A DNA stretch of 50,966 bases from Defluviicoccus sp. bin129. Lineage in GTDB: Bacteria; Pseudomonadota; Alphaproteobacteria; MPNO01. The position numbers and the translations under genes are program-made. The notes beneath the pieces are model-generated. The model was not told where the DNA came from, ran no database searches, and saw nothing but the letters and a program-made list of their open reading frames with translations. The stretch lies in NCBI GenBank assembly GCA_002239065.1, contig MPNO01000029.1, positions 1 through 50,966 on the forward strand, read 5' to 3'. Shown here piece after piece: positions 7,193 to 16,635 of the stretch. Each line of letters opens with the position of its first letter. Positions within the stretch are counted from its first letter, which is position 1.

Positions 7193-8830
7193 ATGCCGGC
7201 CGAAATTTCGCGAACCGCGCTCACCCTGAAGGCGGCCGCCGCCGCGGTCGCGCTGACCTTCGCCGCCGGCGCCGAAGCCGCCGGCACCCATCCCGCGACC
7301 GGCGAGAAGCTGGCCCGCGACCAGGGTTTTACCTACCGCCTGCTCGACCAGTTCCCCACCCTCGACCCGCAGCTCAACGAGGACGTCTCGGGCTTCCACG
7401 TGATCCGCGACCTGTTCGAGGGGCTGCTGAACCAGGACGCGGACGGCAGGTTGGTCCCCGGCGTGGCGACGAAATACGCGGCGTCCGACGGCAACACCGT
7501 CTACACCTTCACGCTGCGCACCGACGCGCGCTGGTCGAACGGCGATCCGGTCACCGCGCACGACTTCGTCTATGCCTGGCGGCGCGCGGTCGATCCCGCC
7601 ACGGCGTCGCCCTATGGCTGGTATGTCGCGCTCACCCAGATGGCGAACGCGAAGCAGATCCTGTCCGGCGAGAAGCCGCCCGAAACGCTCGGCGTGAGCG
7701 CCCCCGACGACCATACGCTGGTGGCCAGGCTCGACCGGCCGCTGCCATATTTCCCGGCGATGACCACCTACGCCACCCTGTTCCCGGTGCACCGGGCGAC
7801 CGTCGAGGCGCACGGGCAGGGCTGGACGGCGCCCGGCAGGATGGTGTCGAACGGCGCCTACGTGCTGAAGGAGATGGTGCTCAACGAGTTCCACAGACGG
7901 GTGAAGAACCCGCTCTACTGGGATGCCGAGAGGGTGATCGTCGACCGGGTCACCGGGCTGGTGATCAACGACTCCAACCAGGCGCTGACGCGCTACCGCG
8001 CCGGCGAGCTCGACCATCTCGAGCCGCTGCCGCCCGGCCAGTTCCCGGCGCTCAGGAAGGAGCTGCCCGACGAGGCGAAGAGCGTGCCCAGGCTGTGCTC
8101 CTACTACTACGCGATCAACCACACGAAGAGCGGCAATGCGGCGCTCGGCGACGTGCGGGTGAGGCGGGCGCTCGGCCTGGCGATCGACCGCGACGTGATC
8201 GTCCGCCAGCTCCTCAAGGGCGGGCAGTGGCCGGCCTACAACTTCACCCATCTCAAGACCGCGGGCTTCCGCATGCCCGACATCGCCTATGCCAGGCTGA
8301 GCCAGCGCGAGCGCGACGCCGAGGCGCGGCGGCTGTTCGCCGAGTCGGGGGTGCGCGGCCTCGCCCTCAGGCTGATCTACAACACGTCCGAGAGCCACAA
8401 GCAGATCGCCACCGTGATCGGCCAGATGTGGAAGCAGAAGCTCGGGGTGCGCACCGAGCTCGCCAATTTCGAGTGGAAGACCTATCTCGAAATCCGCGAG
8501 AACCGGGAGTTCGACATCGCGCGGTCGGGCTGGTGCGGCGACTACAACGAGGCCTCGACCTTCCTCGACCTGCTCACCACGAGCCACGGCGCCAATGACG
8601 GCGGCTATTCGAACGCGCAGGTGGACGCGCTGATGCGGCGCTCGCGGACCGCCAAGGACCCGTCCGGGATCTATGTCGAGGTCGAGAAGATCCTCGCCGA
8701 CGACATGGCGATCATCCCGATCTACCACTACGCCAACACCTTCCTGCTGAAGAGCGACATCAGGGGCTGGCCCTACGACAACGTCGAGAACAACTGGTAT
8801 TCGAGGACGCTCTACCGGGTGGCGGAGTGA
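7193..8830 (+). CDS. oppA: Peptide ABC transporter substrate-binding protein (OppA)
   Basis: Periplasmic solute-binding protein of family 5, 545 residues. The start at 7193 gives a good signal peptide (ISRTALTLKAAAAAVALTFA with cleavage near GAEA-A); earlier in-frame starts would bury it. The mature part shows DQFPTLDPQLNEDVSGF, RDLFEGLLNQDADG, LRTDARWSNGDPVTAHDFVYAWRR split over adjacent strands, and a final DDMAIIPIYHYAN, all characteristic of oligopeptide-binding proteins. It delivers peptides to the OppBCDF pore encoded from 9570. A vapBC pair separates it from oppB. Specificity cannot be deduced. Confidence 0.93.
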   Translation: MPAEISRTALTLKAAAAAVALTFAAGAEAAGTHPATGEKLARDQGFTYRLLDQFPTLDPQLNEDVSGFHVIRDLFEGLLNQDADGRLVPGVATKYAASDGNTVYTFTLRTDARWSNGDPVTAHDFVYAWRRAVDPATASPYGWYVALTQMANAKQILSGEKPPETLGVSAPDDHTLVARLDRPLPYFPAMTTYATLFPVHRATVEAHGQGWTAPGRMVSNGAYVLKEMVLNEFHRRVKNPLYWDAERVIVDRVTGLVINDSNQALTRYRAGELDHLEPLPPGQFPALRKELPDEAKSVPRLCSYYYAINHTKSGNAALGDVRVRRALGLAIDRDVIVRQLLKGGQWPAYNFTHLKTAGFRMPDIAYARLSQRERDAEARRLFAESGVRGLALRLIYNTSESHKQIATVIGQMWKQKLGVRTELANFEWKTYLEIRENREFDIARSGWCGDYNEASTFLDLLTTSHGANDGGYSNAQVDALMRRSRTAKDPSGIYVEVEKILADDMAIIPIYHYANTFLLKSDIRGWPYDNVENNWYSRTLYRVAE

Positions 8831-8849
8831 GCGGCGGGAGTGAAATTGC

Positions 8850-8878
8850 TTCACCACATACATGACTATGGGTAGTAT
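8850..8878 (+). promoter_or_regulatory. Putative vapB promoter, possibly leaderless
   Basis: TTCACC and TAGTAT separated by 17 nt. The GTG start of vapB is only 6 nt beyond the -10 box, so transcription would begin at or next to the start codon, giving a leaderless message. The -10 overlaps a small inverted repeat ACTA-TGGG-TAGT, a plausible VapB operator. This stretch is noticeably more A+T-rich than its surroundings. Confidence 0.45.
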
Positions 8879-8884
8879 GGCACC

Positions 8885-9133
8885 GTGAAGACGACGCTCG
8901 ACATCCACGACGAACTGCTGACGCGCGCCAAGCGCCATGCCAGGGAAACCGGGCGGCCGCTACGCGCCCTGGTCGAGGACGGGCTGCGCCGCGTCCTCGC
9001 CCCCGTCGCGCCGCGGACGCGATACCGGCTGGCCGATCTGAGGGCGGGCGACCCGGACGCGCCGGACCCGCTCGAAGGCTACTCCTGGCCCGAGCTGCGC
9101 GAGACGATCTACGGCGATCCCGGCGCGCGGTGA
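8885..9133 (+). CDS. vapB: Ribbon-helix-helix antitoxin (VapB-like)
   Basis: An 82-residue antitoxin. The N-terminus KTTLDIHDELLTRAKRHARE is a ribbon-helix-helix DNA-binding segment of the Arc/MetJ type; the acidic C-terminus (GYSWPELRETIYGDPG) is the likely toxin-wrapping tail. It starts at GTG with no ribosome-binding site, consistent with a leaderless transcript. The stop overlaps the toxin start by 4 nt (GTGA). It sits between oppA and oppB, in the same orientation as both. It should bind VapC and repress the promoter at 8850-8878. Confidence 0.82.
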   Translation: MKTTLDIHDELLTRAKRHARETGRPLRALVEDGLRRVLAPVAPRTRYRLADLRAGDPDAPDPLEGYSWPELRETIYGDPGAR

Positions 9134-9573
9134 TCGCCGTCGACACCAATCTGCTGGTATACGCGCACCGTCGCGAATCCCGCCTCGGCGAGGCGGCGCA
9201 CGCGGCGATCGCAGAGCTCGCCGAAGGCGAGCGGAGCTGGGCCATTCCCTGGCCCTGCTGCTACGAATTCCTGAGCGTGGCGACCAACCGGCGCATCTGG
9301 CGCGACCGGGCGACCGCGCCCGACCATGCCTGGCGTCAGTTCCGCGCCTGGGCGGATTCGCCATCGAACCGCATGATCGGCGAGACCGGCGACTTCACGG
9401 ACATCCTGCAGCGATTCGTCAGCCGGCCGCATGTCGTGGGCGGCGTGGTGCACGACGCCCGCATCGCCGCGATATGCGTCGCCCACGGCGTCGAGGAACT
9501 GCTCACCAGGGACCGGGATTTCTCCCTCTTCCCGGAACTGCCCACGCGGGACCCTTTCCAGCCGCCCCGATGA
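9130..9573 (+). CDS. vapC: PIN-domain ribonuclease toxin (VapC-like)
   Basis: A 147-residue PIN-domain endoribonuclease; VapC toxins typically cut tRNA or rRNA. The acidic metal-binding residues are all visible: Asp in VDTNLLVYAHR (residue 5), Glu in CCYEFLSV, Asp in VHDARIAAI and Asp in LLTRDRDFSLF. The gene looks intact and active. It begins with GTG overlapping the vapB stop, and its own stop overlaps the oppB ATG (ATGA at 9570-9573). It therefore sits as a translationally coupled cassette within the opp operon, which is unusual. Confidence 0.87.
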   Translation: MIAVDTNLLVYAHRRESRLGEAAHAAIAELAEGERSWAIPWPCCYEFLSVATNRRIWRDRATAPDHAWRQFRAWADSPSNRMIGETGDFTDILQRFVSRPHVVGGVVHDARIAAICVAHGVEELLTRDRDFSLFPELPTRDPFQPPR

Positions 9574-10493
9574 TCGCCTATTTCCTCAAGCGGCTCGCCG
9601 TCGCGGTGCCGACGCTGCTGGTCCTGATCGTGCTGTCCTATGTGCTGATCCACGCCGCCCCGGGCGGGCCGTTCGACGCCGAGCGCGCGCTGCCGCCCGA
9701 GGTGATGGCCAATCTGGAGCGCAAATACGGGCTCGACGCGCCGCTCGCGGTACAGATCTGGCGCTATCTGGTCTCGATCGTCACCCAGTTCGATTTCGGC
9801 CCGTCCTTCCGCTACAAGGACCAGAGCGTGAATGCGATCATCGCCCAGGGGTTTCCGGTCACCCTGACCTATGGCGCCTGGGCTTTCGTGGCGGCGGTGC
9901 TGGTGGGCATCCCGCTCGGCATCGCGGCCGCGCTCCGGCACAACACCGTGCTCGACTATCTCGCCGTCGGCGTCTCGGTCGGCGCCCAGGTGCTGCCCAA
10001 CTTCGTCATGGCGCCGATCCTGACGCTGGTGTTCACGCTGTGGCTCGGCTGGCTGCCGGGTGGCGGCTGGCAGGGCGGGCAGTGGATGTATGTCGTGATG
10101 CCGGTGATCGCGCTCTCGACCTCGTTCATGGCCTCGATCGCCCGCATCGCCCGGTCCTCGATGCTCGAGGTGCTGAACGCCGATTTCATCCGCACCGCCC
10201 GCGCCAAGGGCCTGCCGGCGCGGCGCATCGTGCTCGGCCATGCGCTCAAGCCCGCCATGCTGCCGGTGGTCTCCTATCTCGGCCCCGCCTTCGTCGGCAT
10301 GATCACCGGCTCGGTGGTGATCGACGTGTTCTTCGCCACCGGCGGAATCGGGCAGTTCTTCGTCAACTCCGCGCTCAACCGCGACTATCCCGTCATCATG
10401 GGGGTGACCATCCTGACCGGGGCGCTGACGGTGTCGTTCAACCTGCTGGTCGACCTGCTCTATGCCTGGATCGACCCGCGCATCCGCTACTGA
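9570..10493 (+). CDS. oppB: Peptide ABC transporter permease (OppB)
   Basis: A 307-residue inner-membrane permease, first of the two pore subunits. It starts MIAYFLKRLAVAVPTLLVLI, the standard OppB/DppB N-terminal helix, followed by HAAPGGPFDAER. Several further hydrophobic helices follow, with the cytoplasmic EAA-type loop around IRTARAKGLPARRIVLGHAL, and it ends in DLLYAWIDPRIRY, typical of the family. The ATG overlaps the vapC stop and has no ribosome-binding site of its own, so translation probably depends on ribosomes leaving vapC. Confidence 0.94.
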   Translation: MIAYFLKRLAVAVPTLLVLIVLSYVLIHAAPGGPFDAERALPPEVMANLERKYGLDAPLAVQIWRYLVSIVTQFDFGPSFRYKDQSVNAIIAQGFPVTLTYGAWAFVAAVLVGIPLGIAAALRHNTVLDYLAVGVSVGAQVLPNFVMAPILTLVFTLWLGWLPGGGWQGGQWMYVVMPVIALSTSFMASIARIARSSMLEVLNADFIRTARAKGLPARRIVLGHALKPAMLPVVSYLGPAFVGMITGSVVIDVFFATGGIGQFFVNSALNRDYPVIMGVTILTGALTVSFNLLVDLLYAWIDPRIRY

Positions 10494-10496
10494 CCC

Positions 10497-11411
10497 GTGA
10501 TCCTGTTCGGACGGCGCGCAGTGCGGGCGTTCGCGCAGCCGCGAGGCGGGCGGTCGCTGTGGCGCGATGCGAGGCGGCGCTTCCTCGCCAACCGCGCCGC
10601 GACGGCGAGCCTCGCGGTGCTGGTCCTGGTCGCCGCCTTCGCGCTGCTCGGCGACGTCTTCGCGCCCTGGTCGAACGAGGAGATCGACTGGTCGATGCTC
10701 GGCGCGGTGGCGGAGAAGGGGGCGCCGTCGCTCGCCAACGGCCATTACTTCGGCGTCGACCAGCTCGGCCGCGACCTCTACGCCCGCACCGTCCAGGGGA
10801 CGAGGATCTCGCTCATGGTCGGCATCGTCGGCGCGCTGATCTCGGTGGTGGTGGGGACGCTCTACGGCGCGACCGCCGGCTATTTCGGCGGCCGGCTCGA
10901 CGGCGCGATGATGCGCGTCGTCGACGTGCTCATGGCGATCCCCTACATGTTCGTGCTGATCGTCTTCATGGTCGTCTTCGGGCGCTCGATCCTGATGCTG
11001 TTTATCGGCATCGGGCTGGTCAGCTGGCTCGACATGGCGCGCATCGCGCGCGGCCAGACGCTGACCATCAGGAACCGGGAATTCGTCGAGGCCGCGGTCG
11101 CCATCGGCGTTCGCCCGGGCCGCATCATCGCGCGCCACATCGTCCCCAACCTCGCCGGCGTGGTGATCGTCTACGCGACGCTCCTAGTGCCCTCGATGAT
11201 CCTCTATGAGAGCTTCATCAGCTTTCTCGGGCTCGGGGTGCAGGAGCCGGCGACCAGCTGGGGCGCGCTGATCGCCGCCGGCGCCGGCCAGATGCAGTAC
11301 GGCACGCTGTGGCAGCTCCTGTTCCCGCTGTTCTTCTTCGTGGTCACGCTGTTCGCCTTCTTCTTCCTCGGCGACGGGCTGCGCGACGCGCTCGACCCGA
11401 AGGACCGCTGA
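10497..11411 (+). CDS. oppC: Peptide ABC transporter permease (OppC)
   Basis: A 304-residue permease, partner of OppB. The N-terminus is cytoplasmic (SLWRDARRRFLANRAATASL) before the first helix, followed by the periplasmic FGVDQLGRDLYARTVQGTRI motif that identifies OppC/DppC proteins. The EAA loop is in FVEAAVAIGVRPGRIIARHI. The C-terminus FLGDGLRDALDPKDR is diagnostic. The GTG start lies 3 nt after the oppB stop and oppD follows 3 nt after its stop, so these genes form one operon. Confidence 0.94.
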   Translation: MILFGRRAVRAFAQPRGGRSLWRDARRRFLANRAATASLAVLVLVAAFALLGDVFAPWSNEEIDWSMLGAVAEKGAPSLANGHYFGVDQLGRDLYARTVQGTRISLMVGIVGALISVVVGTLYGATAGYFGGRLDGAMMRVVDVLMAIPYMFVLIVFMVVFGRSILMLFIGIGLVSWLDMARIARGQTLTIRNREFVEAAVAIGVRPGRIIARHIVPNLAGVVIVYATLLVPSMILYESFISFLGLGVQEPATSWGALIAAGAGQMQYGTLWQLLFPLFFFVVTLFAFFFLGDGLRDALDPKDR

Positions 11412-11414
11412 GCC

Positions 11415-12383
11415 GTGGCGCTGCTCTCGGTCCGCGATCTGCGGGTGTCGTTCGCGACGCCGGACGGCACGGTGCGCGCCGTCGACGGGGTCGATCTCGA
11501 CGTCGAGCCGGGCGGGTCGCTCGGTCTCGTGGGGGAGAGCGGGTCGGGCAAGAGCCAGCTGATATACGCCATCATGGGGCTGCTGGCGAAGAACGGCAGC
11601 GCCACCGGCTCGGTCCGGTTCGACGGCGCCGAGCTCCTCGGCCTCGACGAGGCGGCACTCAACCGCTTTCGCGCGCGCCGCATCGCCATGGTGTTCCAGG
11701 ACCCGATGACCGCGCTCAACCCCTATATGCGCATCGCCGACCAGATGACCGAGGTGCTGACGCTGCATCGCGGCATGGCGCGGCGCGAGGCGCTCGCCGA
11801 ATCGGTCCGCCTGCTGGAGGAGATGGAGGTCCCCGACGCGGCGGCGCGGATCGCCATGTACCCGCACCAGTTCTCCGGCGGCATGCGCCAGCGGGTGCTG
11901 ATCGCCATCGCGCTGGCCTGCCGCCCGCAACTGCTGATCGCCGACGAGCCGACCACCGCGCTCGACGTGACCGTGCAGGCGCAGATCATGCGGCTGCTCG
12001 CCGACCTCCGGGCGCGCTTCGGCACCGCCGTCATCCTGGTTACCCACGATGTCGGCGTCGTCGCCGGCAATTGTGACGAGATGGCGGTGCTCTATGGCGG
12101 GCGGGTCATGGAGAGCGGCCCGGTCGGGGACATCTTCGCGAACCCGCGCCACCCCTATACCGGCGGGCTGCTGGAGGCGGTGCCGAGGCTCGACCGGGAC
12201 GACGAGCGCCTGCCCGACATCCCGGGCGACCCGCCCGATCCCGGCCGGCCGGCAGCGGGATGCCCGTTCGCCGCGCGCTGCAATCTGGCCGACGAACGCT
12301 GCGGGCGCGAGGCGCCGGCGTTCGCGTCCTTCCCGGGCGGGCGCGGCGCCGCCTGCCACCGCCCGCTCGGCGATACGCCATGA
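11415..12383 (+). CDS. oppD: Peptide ABC transporter ATPase (OppD)
   Basis: A 322-residue ATP-binding subunit. Walker A is GESGSGKS (residues 40-47), the signature motif is FSGGMRQRV, and Walker B is [12 protein letters not shown], with the switch His in LVTHDVGVV. The C-terminal oligopeptide/dipeptide region has the clustered cysteines [18 protein letters not shown] seen in OppD/F proteins, which in some members hold an iron-sulfur cluster. The GTG start is 3 nt after oppC and the stop overlaps the oppF ATG by 4 nt. Confidence 0.94.
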   Translation: MALLSVRDLRVSFATPDGTVRAVDGVDLDVEPGGSLGLVGESGSGKSQLIYAIMGLLAKNGSATGSVRFDGAELLGLDEAALNRFRARRIAMVFQDPMTALNPYMRIADQMTEVLTLHRGMARREALAESVRLLEEMEVPDAAARIAMYPHQFSGGMRQRVLIAIALACRPQLLIADEPTTALDVTVQAQIMRLLADLRARFGTAVILVTHDVGVVAGNCDEMAVLYGGRVMESGPVGDIFANPRHPYTGGLLEAVPRLDRDDERLPDIPGDPPDPGRPAAGCPFAARCNLADERCGREAPAFASFPGGRGAACHRPLGDTP

Positions 12384-13375
12384 GCGCGCTGCTCTCGGTC
12401 CGCGACCTCTTGGTCTGCTTCCCGGTCCGCCCCGCAAGGCTGCTTCCGTGGCAGCGCGCCCGGAGCTTGCGCGCGGTGCGCGGGGTGAGCTTCGACCTCG
12501 ATTCCGGCGAGACGATCGGCATCGTCGGCGAGAGCGGTTCCGGCAAGTCGACGCTCGCCCGCGCGCTGATCGGCACGATCCCCGCCTCGGGCGGGCAGGC
12601 GCTGTGGCGCGGCGAGGACTTGCTGGCGATGACGCCCGCCGAGCGCCACCGCCATCGCCGCGACATCCAGATGATCTTCCAGGACCCGCTCGCCGCGCTC
12701 GATCCGCGGATGACCGCGAGCGAGATCGTCGCCGAGCCGCTGGCGACCCACGAGCCCGGCCTGTCGGGCGGCGAACGCCGCGATCTCGTGGCCGGGATGA
12801 TGGAGCGCGTCGGCCTGCTGCCCGACCATCTCGACCGCTACCCGCACGAGTTCTCCGGCGGCCAGTGCCAGCGTATCGCCATCGCCCGGGCGCTGGTCTC
12901 GCGCCCGCGCCTGGTGATCTGCGACGAGCCCGTCTCGGCGCTCGACGTCAGCGTGCAGGCGCAGATCGTCAACCTGCTCGGCGACCTCAAGCGGGAGCTC
13001 GGCCTCGCGCTGATCTTCATCGCCCACGACCTCAGCGTGGTGAAGCACATCTCCGACCGGATCATGGTGTTCTATCTCGGCCGGGCGCTGGAATACGCGC
13101 CGGCGCGCGACCTCGTCAGGAGCCCGCGCCACCCCTATACCGGCGCGCTGATCGCCGCCGCGCCGATCCCCGACCCGGCGGTCGAGCGCGTCCGTCGAGC
13201 CGCGCCGCTCGGGGGCGAGCTGCCCTCGCCGCTGGCGCCGCCATCCGGCTGCGGCTTCCGCACCCGGTGTCCGATCGCCCGCGAATCCTGCGCCGGCGAG
13301 ACCCCGGCCATGCTGGAACACGCGCCCGGCCACTTCGCGGCCTGCCCGTTCGGCCCGCCTCCTTGTCCCGGGTAG
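12380..13375 (+). CDS. oppF: Peptide ABC transporter ATPase (OppF)
   Basis: Second ATPase of the peptide importer, 331 residues. Walker A is GESGSGKST, the signature is [12 protein letters not shown], Walker B is [12 protein letters not shown], and the switch His is in FIAHDLSVV. The C-terminal Cys-containing segment ([15 protein letters not shown]) is typical. ATG 12380 overlaps the oppD stop (ATGA), the start expected by homology; upstream in-frame codons lie within oppD. It is the last gene of the operon. The 63 nt before tRNA-Lys (opposite strand) holds no clear terminator. Confidence 0.94.
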   Translation: MSALLSVRDLLVCFPVRPARLLPWQRARSLRAVRGVSFDLDSGETIGIVGESGSGKSTLARALIGTIPASGGQALWRGEDLLAMTPAERHRHRRDIQMIFQDPLAALDPRMTASEIVAEPLATHEPGLSGGERRDLVAGMMERVGLLPDHLDRYPHEFSGGQCQRIAIARALVSRPRLVICDEPVSALDVSVQAQIVNLLGDLKRELGLALIFIAHDLSVVKHISDRIMVFYLGRALEYAPARDLVRSPRHPYTGALIAAAPIPDPAVERVRRAAPLGGELPSPLAPPSGCGFRTRCPIARESCAGETPAMLEHAPGHFAACPFGPPPCPG

Positions 13376-13438
13376 CGGCGTCGCCGGTCAGGCGGTGCGC
13401 GGGACTTCGATTTGATCGTTATAATTCGATGGGGTGGG

Positions 13439-13514
<76 letters not shown>

Positions 13515-13581
13515 GTCCCGGCGCGGGCTTATAGCAAACCGCGCGAGCCGTGGCGAGTCCGGGGCGCGCCGGCCGGCGGGG

Positions 13582-14730
13582 TCAGAAATCGTCGAAGGGG
13601 GCCGACTTGCCGATCGCGGTATCCTTGCCGATGCTCGCCGACAGCAGCAGCCCGTAGCCGACCATCACGCTGAGCATCGCCGTGCCGCCATAGGAGATCA
13701 GCGGCAGCGGGGCGCCGACCACCGGGACCAGCCCCATCACCATGGCGATGTTGAGGCTGACATAGATCGACACGGTCATGGTCACGCCGAGCGCCACGAC
13801 GCGCCCGAACTGGTTGCGGATGCGGAGCGCGATGCCGAAGCCGTAGGCGAACAGCACCAGGAAGAGGGCGAGCACCTCCAGCCCGCCGATCAGCCCGAAC
13901 TCCTCCGCCAGCATGGTGAAGATGAAGTCGGTCTGCCGCTCCGGCAGGAAATCGAGATGCGCCTGGGAGCCCTGCATGTAGCCCTTGCCGAAGACGCCGC
14001 CCGAGCCGAGCGCGATCTTGGCCTGGAGGATATGGTAGCCGGCGCCGAGCGGGTCGGTCTCGGGGTCGAAGAAGGTGAGGATGCGCTGACGCTGGTAGGG
14101 GCGCAGGAAGCTCCAGACCACCGGCATGGCGGCGAGCCCGAGCGCCCCGACCGCGGCGAATTTCCACAGCCTGACCCCGACCACGAAGAATATGGTCGCG
14201 CCCGCGATCACCAGCATGACCGCGGTGCCGAGATCGGGCTGGCGCAGCACCAGGAAAGCCGGCGCCAGGGTCATCAGCACCGGCGCCAGCAGGCGGCTCG
14301 GCCGCCCGACATCCTCGATGGAGATGCCGTGGAAGTACCGCGCGAGCCCGAGAATCAGCGCGATCTTCATCAGCTCGGAGGGTTGCAGCCGGACCACGCC
14401 CAAATCGATCCAGCGCCTTGCGCCCATGCCCGTGGCCCCCGCCACCTCGACCCCGACCAGCAGCGCCGCGGTGACGAAGTAGATCGCATAGGCGTAGCGC
14501 AGCCAGAACCGGATATCGATCAGCGCCACCACCAGCATCAGGACGAGCGCCGCGCCGAGGCGCATGACCTGGCGCATCGCCCACGGCTCCCAGCTTCCGC
14601 CGCCCGCCGAGTACAGCATGCCCACGCCGATGGCCGAAATCAGGCAAAGGAGAAGCACCAGCGGCCAGTTGAGGAGAAGCAGCTTGCGGCCGAGGGTCAG
14701 CTCTTCGCCGGTCGCCGATACCGTCGCCAT
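13582..14730 (-). CDS. rodA: Rod-shape peptidoglycan glycosyltransferase RodA
   Basis: SEDS-family polytopic membrane protein, 382 residues, that polymerises glycan strands for sidewall synthesis together with PBP2. About ten hydrophobic helices are visible. Landmarks are GARRWIDLGVVRLQPSELMK, split by the loop that carries the family signature, VFGKGYMQGSQAHLDFLPE and LISYGGTAMLSVM near the end. It is the last protein gene of the mreBCD-mrdA-rodA series, 18 nt after mrdA, with tRNA-Lys following. Assignment to RodA rather than FtsW rests on this gene context. Confidence 0.95.
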   Translation of the reverse strand: MATVSATGEELTLGRKLLLLNWPLVLLLCLISAIGVGMLYSAGGGSWEPWAMRQVMRLGAALVLMLVVALIDIRFWLRYAYAIYFVTAALLVGVEVAGATGMGARRWIDLGVVRLQPSELMKIALILGLARYFHGISIEDVGRPSRLLAPVLMTLAPAFLVLRQPDLGTAVMLVIAGATIFFVVGVRLWKFAAVGALGLAAMPVVWSFLRPYQRQRILTFFDPETDPLGAGYHILQAKIALGSGGVFGKGYMQGSQAHLDFLPERQTDFIFTMLAEEFGLIGGLEVLALFLVLFAYGFGIALRIRNQFGRVVALGVTMTVSIYVSLNIAMVMGLVPVVGAPLPLISYGGTAMLSVMVGYGLLLSASIGKDTAIGKSAPFDDF

Positions 14731-14748
14731 GGTCCCGCGCCCCGCCGC

Positions 14749-16626
14749 TCAACCCTGGCCGGGGGCCGTTTCGACCCAGGCGAGGCGATTATCCGCATCC
14801 ACCCCCAGCGGGTCCCGGCGCTGCGCTTCCAGCAGGAGGTCCCGCGCGATGGGCGTCGCCACCGACGACCCCGCCCCACCATGCTCCACGACCACCGAGA
14901 TCGCATAGCGCGGGCGTTCGACCGGCGCATAGGCAACGAACAGGGCGTGGTCGCGCTCCCGCCAGGGACGCTGGTGGTTCTTCAGCACGCCGCTTCCCCG
15001 CTCGCGCTTGGAAATCCGGCGAACCTGGGAGGTGCCGGTCTTGCCGGCCAGCTCGAGCTCCGGCTCGCGGATGGAATAGCGGTAGGCGGTGCCGCGCTCC
15101 CGGTTGGCGACCGCGTCCATCCCGCGGCGCACCACCCGGAGCGCGGTCTCGCGGATCTCGAGCGCCGGGAAGAGCGGTTCGTCGGGCGGCGTCCCGTCCG
15201 CCGCCGGCTCGATCACCAGCCGGGGGCGCACCGCTCGGCCGGAGGCGATGCGCGCGGCCATCACCGCGAGCTGCAGCGGCGTCGTCAGCACGAAGCCCTG
15301 ACCGATCCCGGTGATCAGGGTCTCGCCCCCCTGCCACTTCTCGCCGGTGGCGGCCAGCTTCCACCCGGGGGTCGGGACCAGACCCTCCTGCTCGCCGGGC
15401 AGTTCGCTGAGCAGCTTGGCGCCGAGCCCCAGCTCGACGGCCATCTCGGCGATCCTGTCGATTCCGATCTTGTGCGCGAGCTCGTAGAAATAGATGTCGC
15501 AGGATTGCTCTATCGCGCCCAGCAGGTCGAGCCAACCGTGGCCGTGCTTGTTCCAGCAATGGAACTGCGCCCGGCCGAGCTCCATGAATCCCCTGCAATA
15601 GGTCCGGCGGCCGGGCCACCAGCGGCCGGAGTTCAGGGCCGCCAGGGCGACCACCAGCTTGAACGTGGAGCCCGGCGCGTAGAGCCCGGACAGCGACCGG
15701 TTGACCAGCGGGGTCATCGGGTCCGAGATCACGGAGCGCCAGGTCTCCGCGTCCAGCCCGCGGACGAACTGGTTGGGCTCGTAGCTCGGGGTCGACGCCA
15801 TGGCGAGAATCTCGCCGGTCTCCACCCCCAGCAGCACCGCCGAGGCGCTCTGGTGATAGGCCAGCCGGTCCTGTGCGAGGGTCTGCATCGCCATGTCGAT
15901 AGTGAGCCGGACCTCGTTTCCCGGCACCCCCTCCACCCGGCCGACCTCGCGGATCACCCGCCCCATCGCGTTGACCTCGACCTGGCTGGCACCGGCCTTG
16001 CCGCGCAGGGCGAGGTCGCGGGTCTTCTCGACCCCCTCCTTGCCGATGCGGAAACCGGGCAGTTCGAGCAGCGGGTCGCCGCCGAGCTCCGGTTCCGAGA
16101 CCGCCGCGACATAGCCCAGTACATGCGCCGACTTGACCGAATGGGGGTAGTCGCGCGCGAAATCGACGTCGATCGAGATTCCCGGCAGATAGGGCGCGTT
16201 GACCTCGATCTTGGCCACCGCGCGCCAGTCCAGCCCCTCGCGCACTGTCACCGGGACGAAGCTGCGGCGTTTCCCCACCTCGCGCAGCACCCGGCGGCGC
16301 TCCGATTTGCCGAGCCCGATCAGCCGGTCGAGCTTTTCCAGGGTCGCGTTGACGTCGTCTGTCTGCTCCGCGATGAGCAGCACCCGGTAGCTCTCGCGAT
16401 TGACCGCCAGCGGGGAGGAGAAACGGTCGACGATGCGGCCCCGGGGCGGGGCGATCAGCCGCATGTTGATGCGGTTGTCCTCGGCCAGCATCTTGTAGCG
16501 GTCGGACTCGATCACCTGGATCTGGTACATCCGTCCCGCGAGCACCGAAGCGACGACGAGCTTCGCGCCGGCGAGCAGGGCGGCGCGCCGGGTGAACAGC
16601 CTGTACCTCTCGTTGTCGCGATACAC
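14749..16626 (-). CDS. mrdA: Penicillin-binding protein 2 (peptidoglycan transpeptidase)
   Basis: Class B high-molecular-weight PBP, 625 residues: a single N-terminal membrane helix (about 14-36), a pedestal domain, then the transpeptidase. Catalytic motifs are S320-T-F-K323 (APGSTFKLV), S375-C-D377 and K529-T-G-T (ELAGKTGTSQV). SCD as the second motif is usual for PBP2. It crosslinks sidewall peptidoglycan with RodA under MreB guidance and is a beta-lactam target. It lies 9 nt after mreD and 18 nt before rodA, in one transcription unit. Confidence 0.95.
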   Translation of the reverse strand: MYRDNERYRLFTRRAALLAGAKLVVASVLAGRMYQIQVIESDRYKMLAEDNRINMRLIAPPRGRIVDRFSSPLAVNRESYRVLLIAEQTDDVNATLEKLDRLIGLGKSERRRVLREVGKRRSFVPVTVREGLDWRAVAKIEVNAPYLPGISIDVDFARDYPHSVKSAHVLGYVAAVSEPELGGDPLLELPGFRIGKEGVEKTRDLALRGKAGASQVEVNAMGRVIREVGRVEGVPGNEVRLTIDMAMQTLAQDRLAYHQSASAVLLGVETGEILAMASTPSYEPNQFVRGLDAETWRSVISDPMTPLVNRSLSGLYAPGSTFKLVVALAALNSGRWWPGRRTYCRGFMELGRAQFHCWNKHGHGWLDLLGAIEQSCDIYFYELAHKIGIDRIAEMAVELGLGAKLLSELPGEQEGLVPTPGWKLAATGEKWQGGETLITGIGQGFVLTTPLQLAVMAARIASGRAVRPRLVIEPAADGTPPDEPLFPALEIRETALRVVRRGMDAVANRERGTAYRYSIREPELELAGKTGTSQVRRISKRERGSGVLKNHQRPWRERDHALFVAYAPVERPRYAISVVVEHGGAGSSVATPIARDLLLEAQRRDPLGVDADNRLAWVETAPGQG

Positions 16627-16635
16627 CGGCCGGTC

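Noticed and set aside
13420..13425. Perfect TATAAT on the plus strand between oppF and tRNA-Lys
   Set aside because: No acceptable -35 at 16-18 nt, and it would read into the antisense strand of the tRNA.
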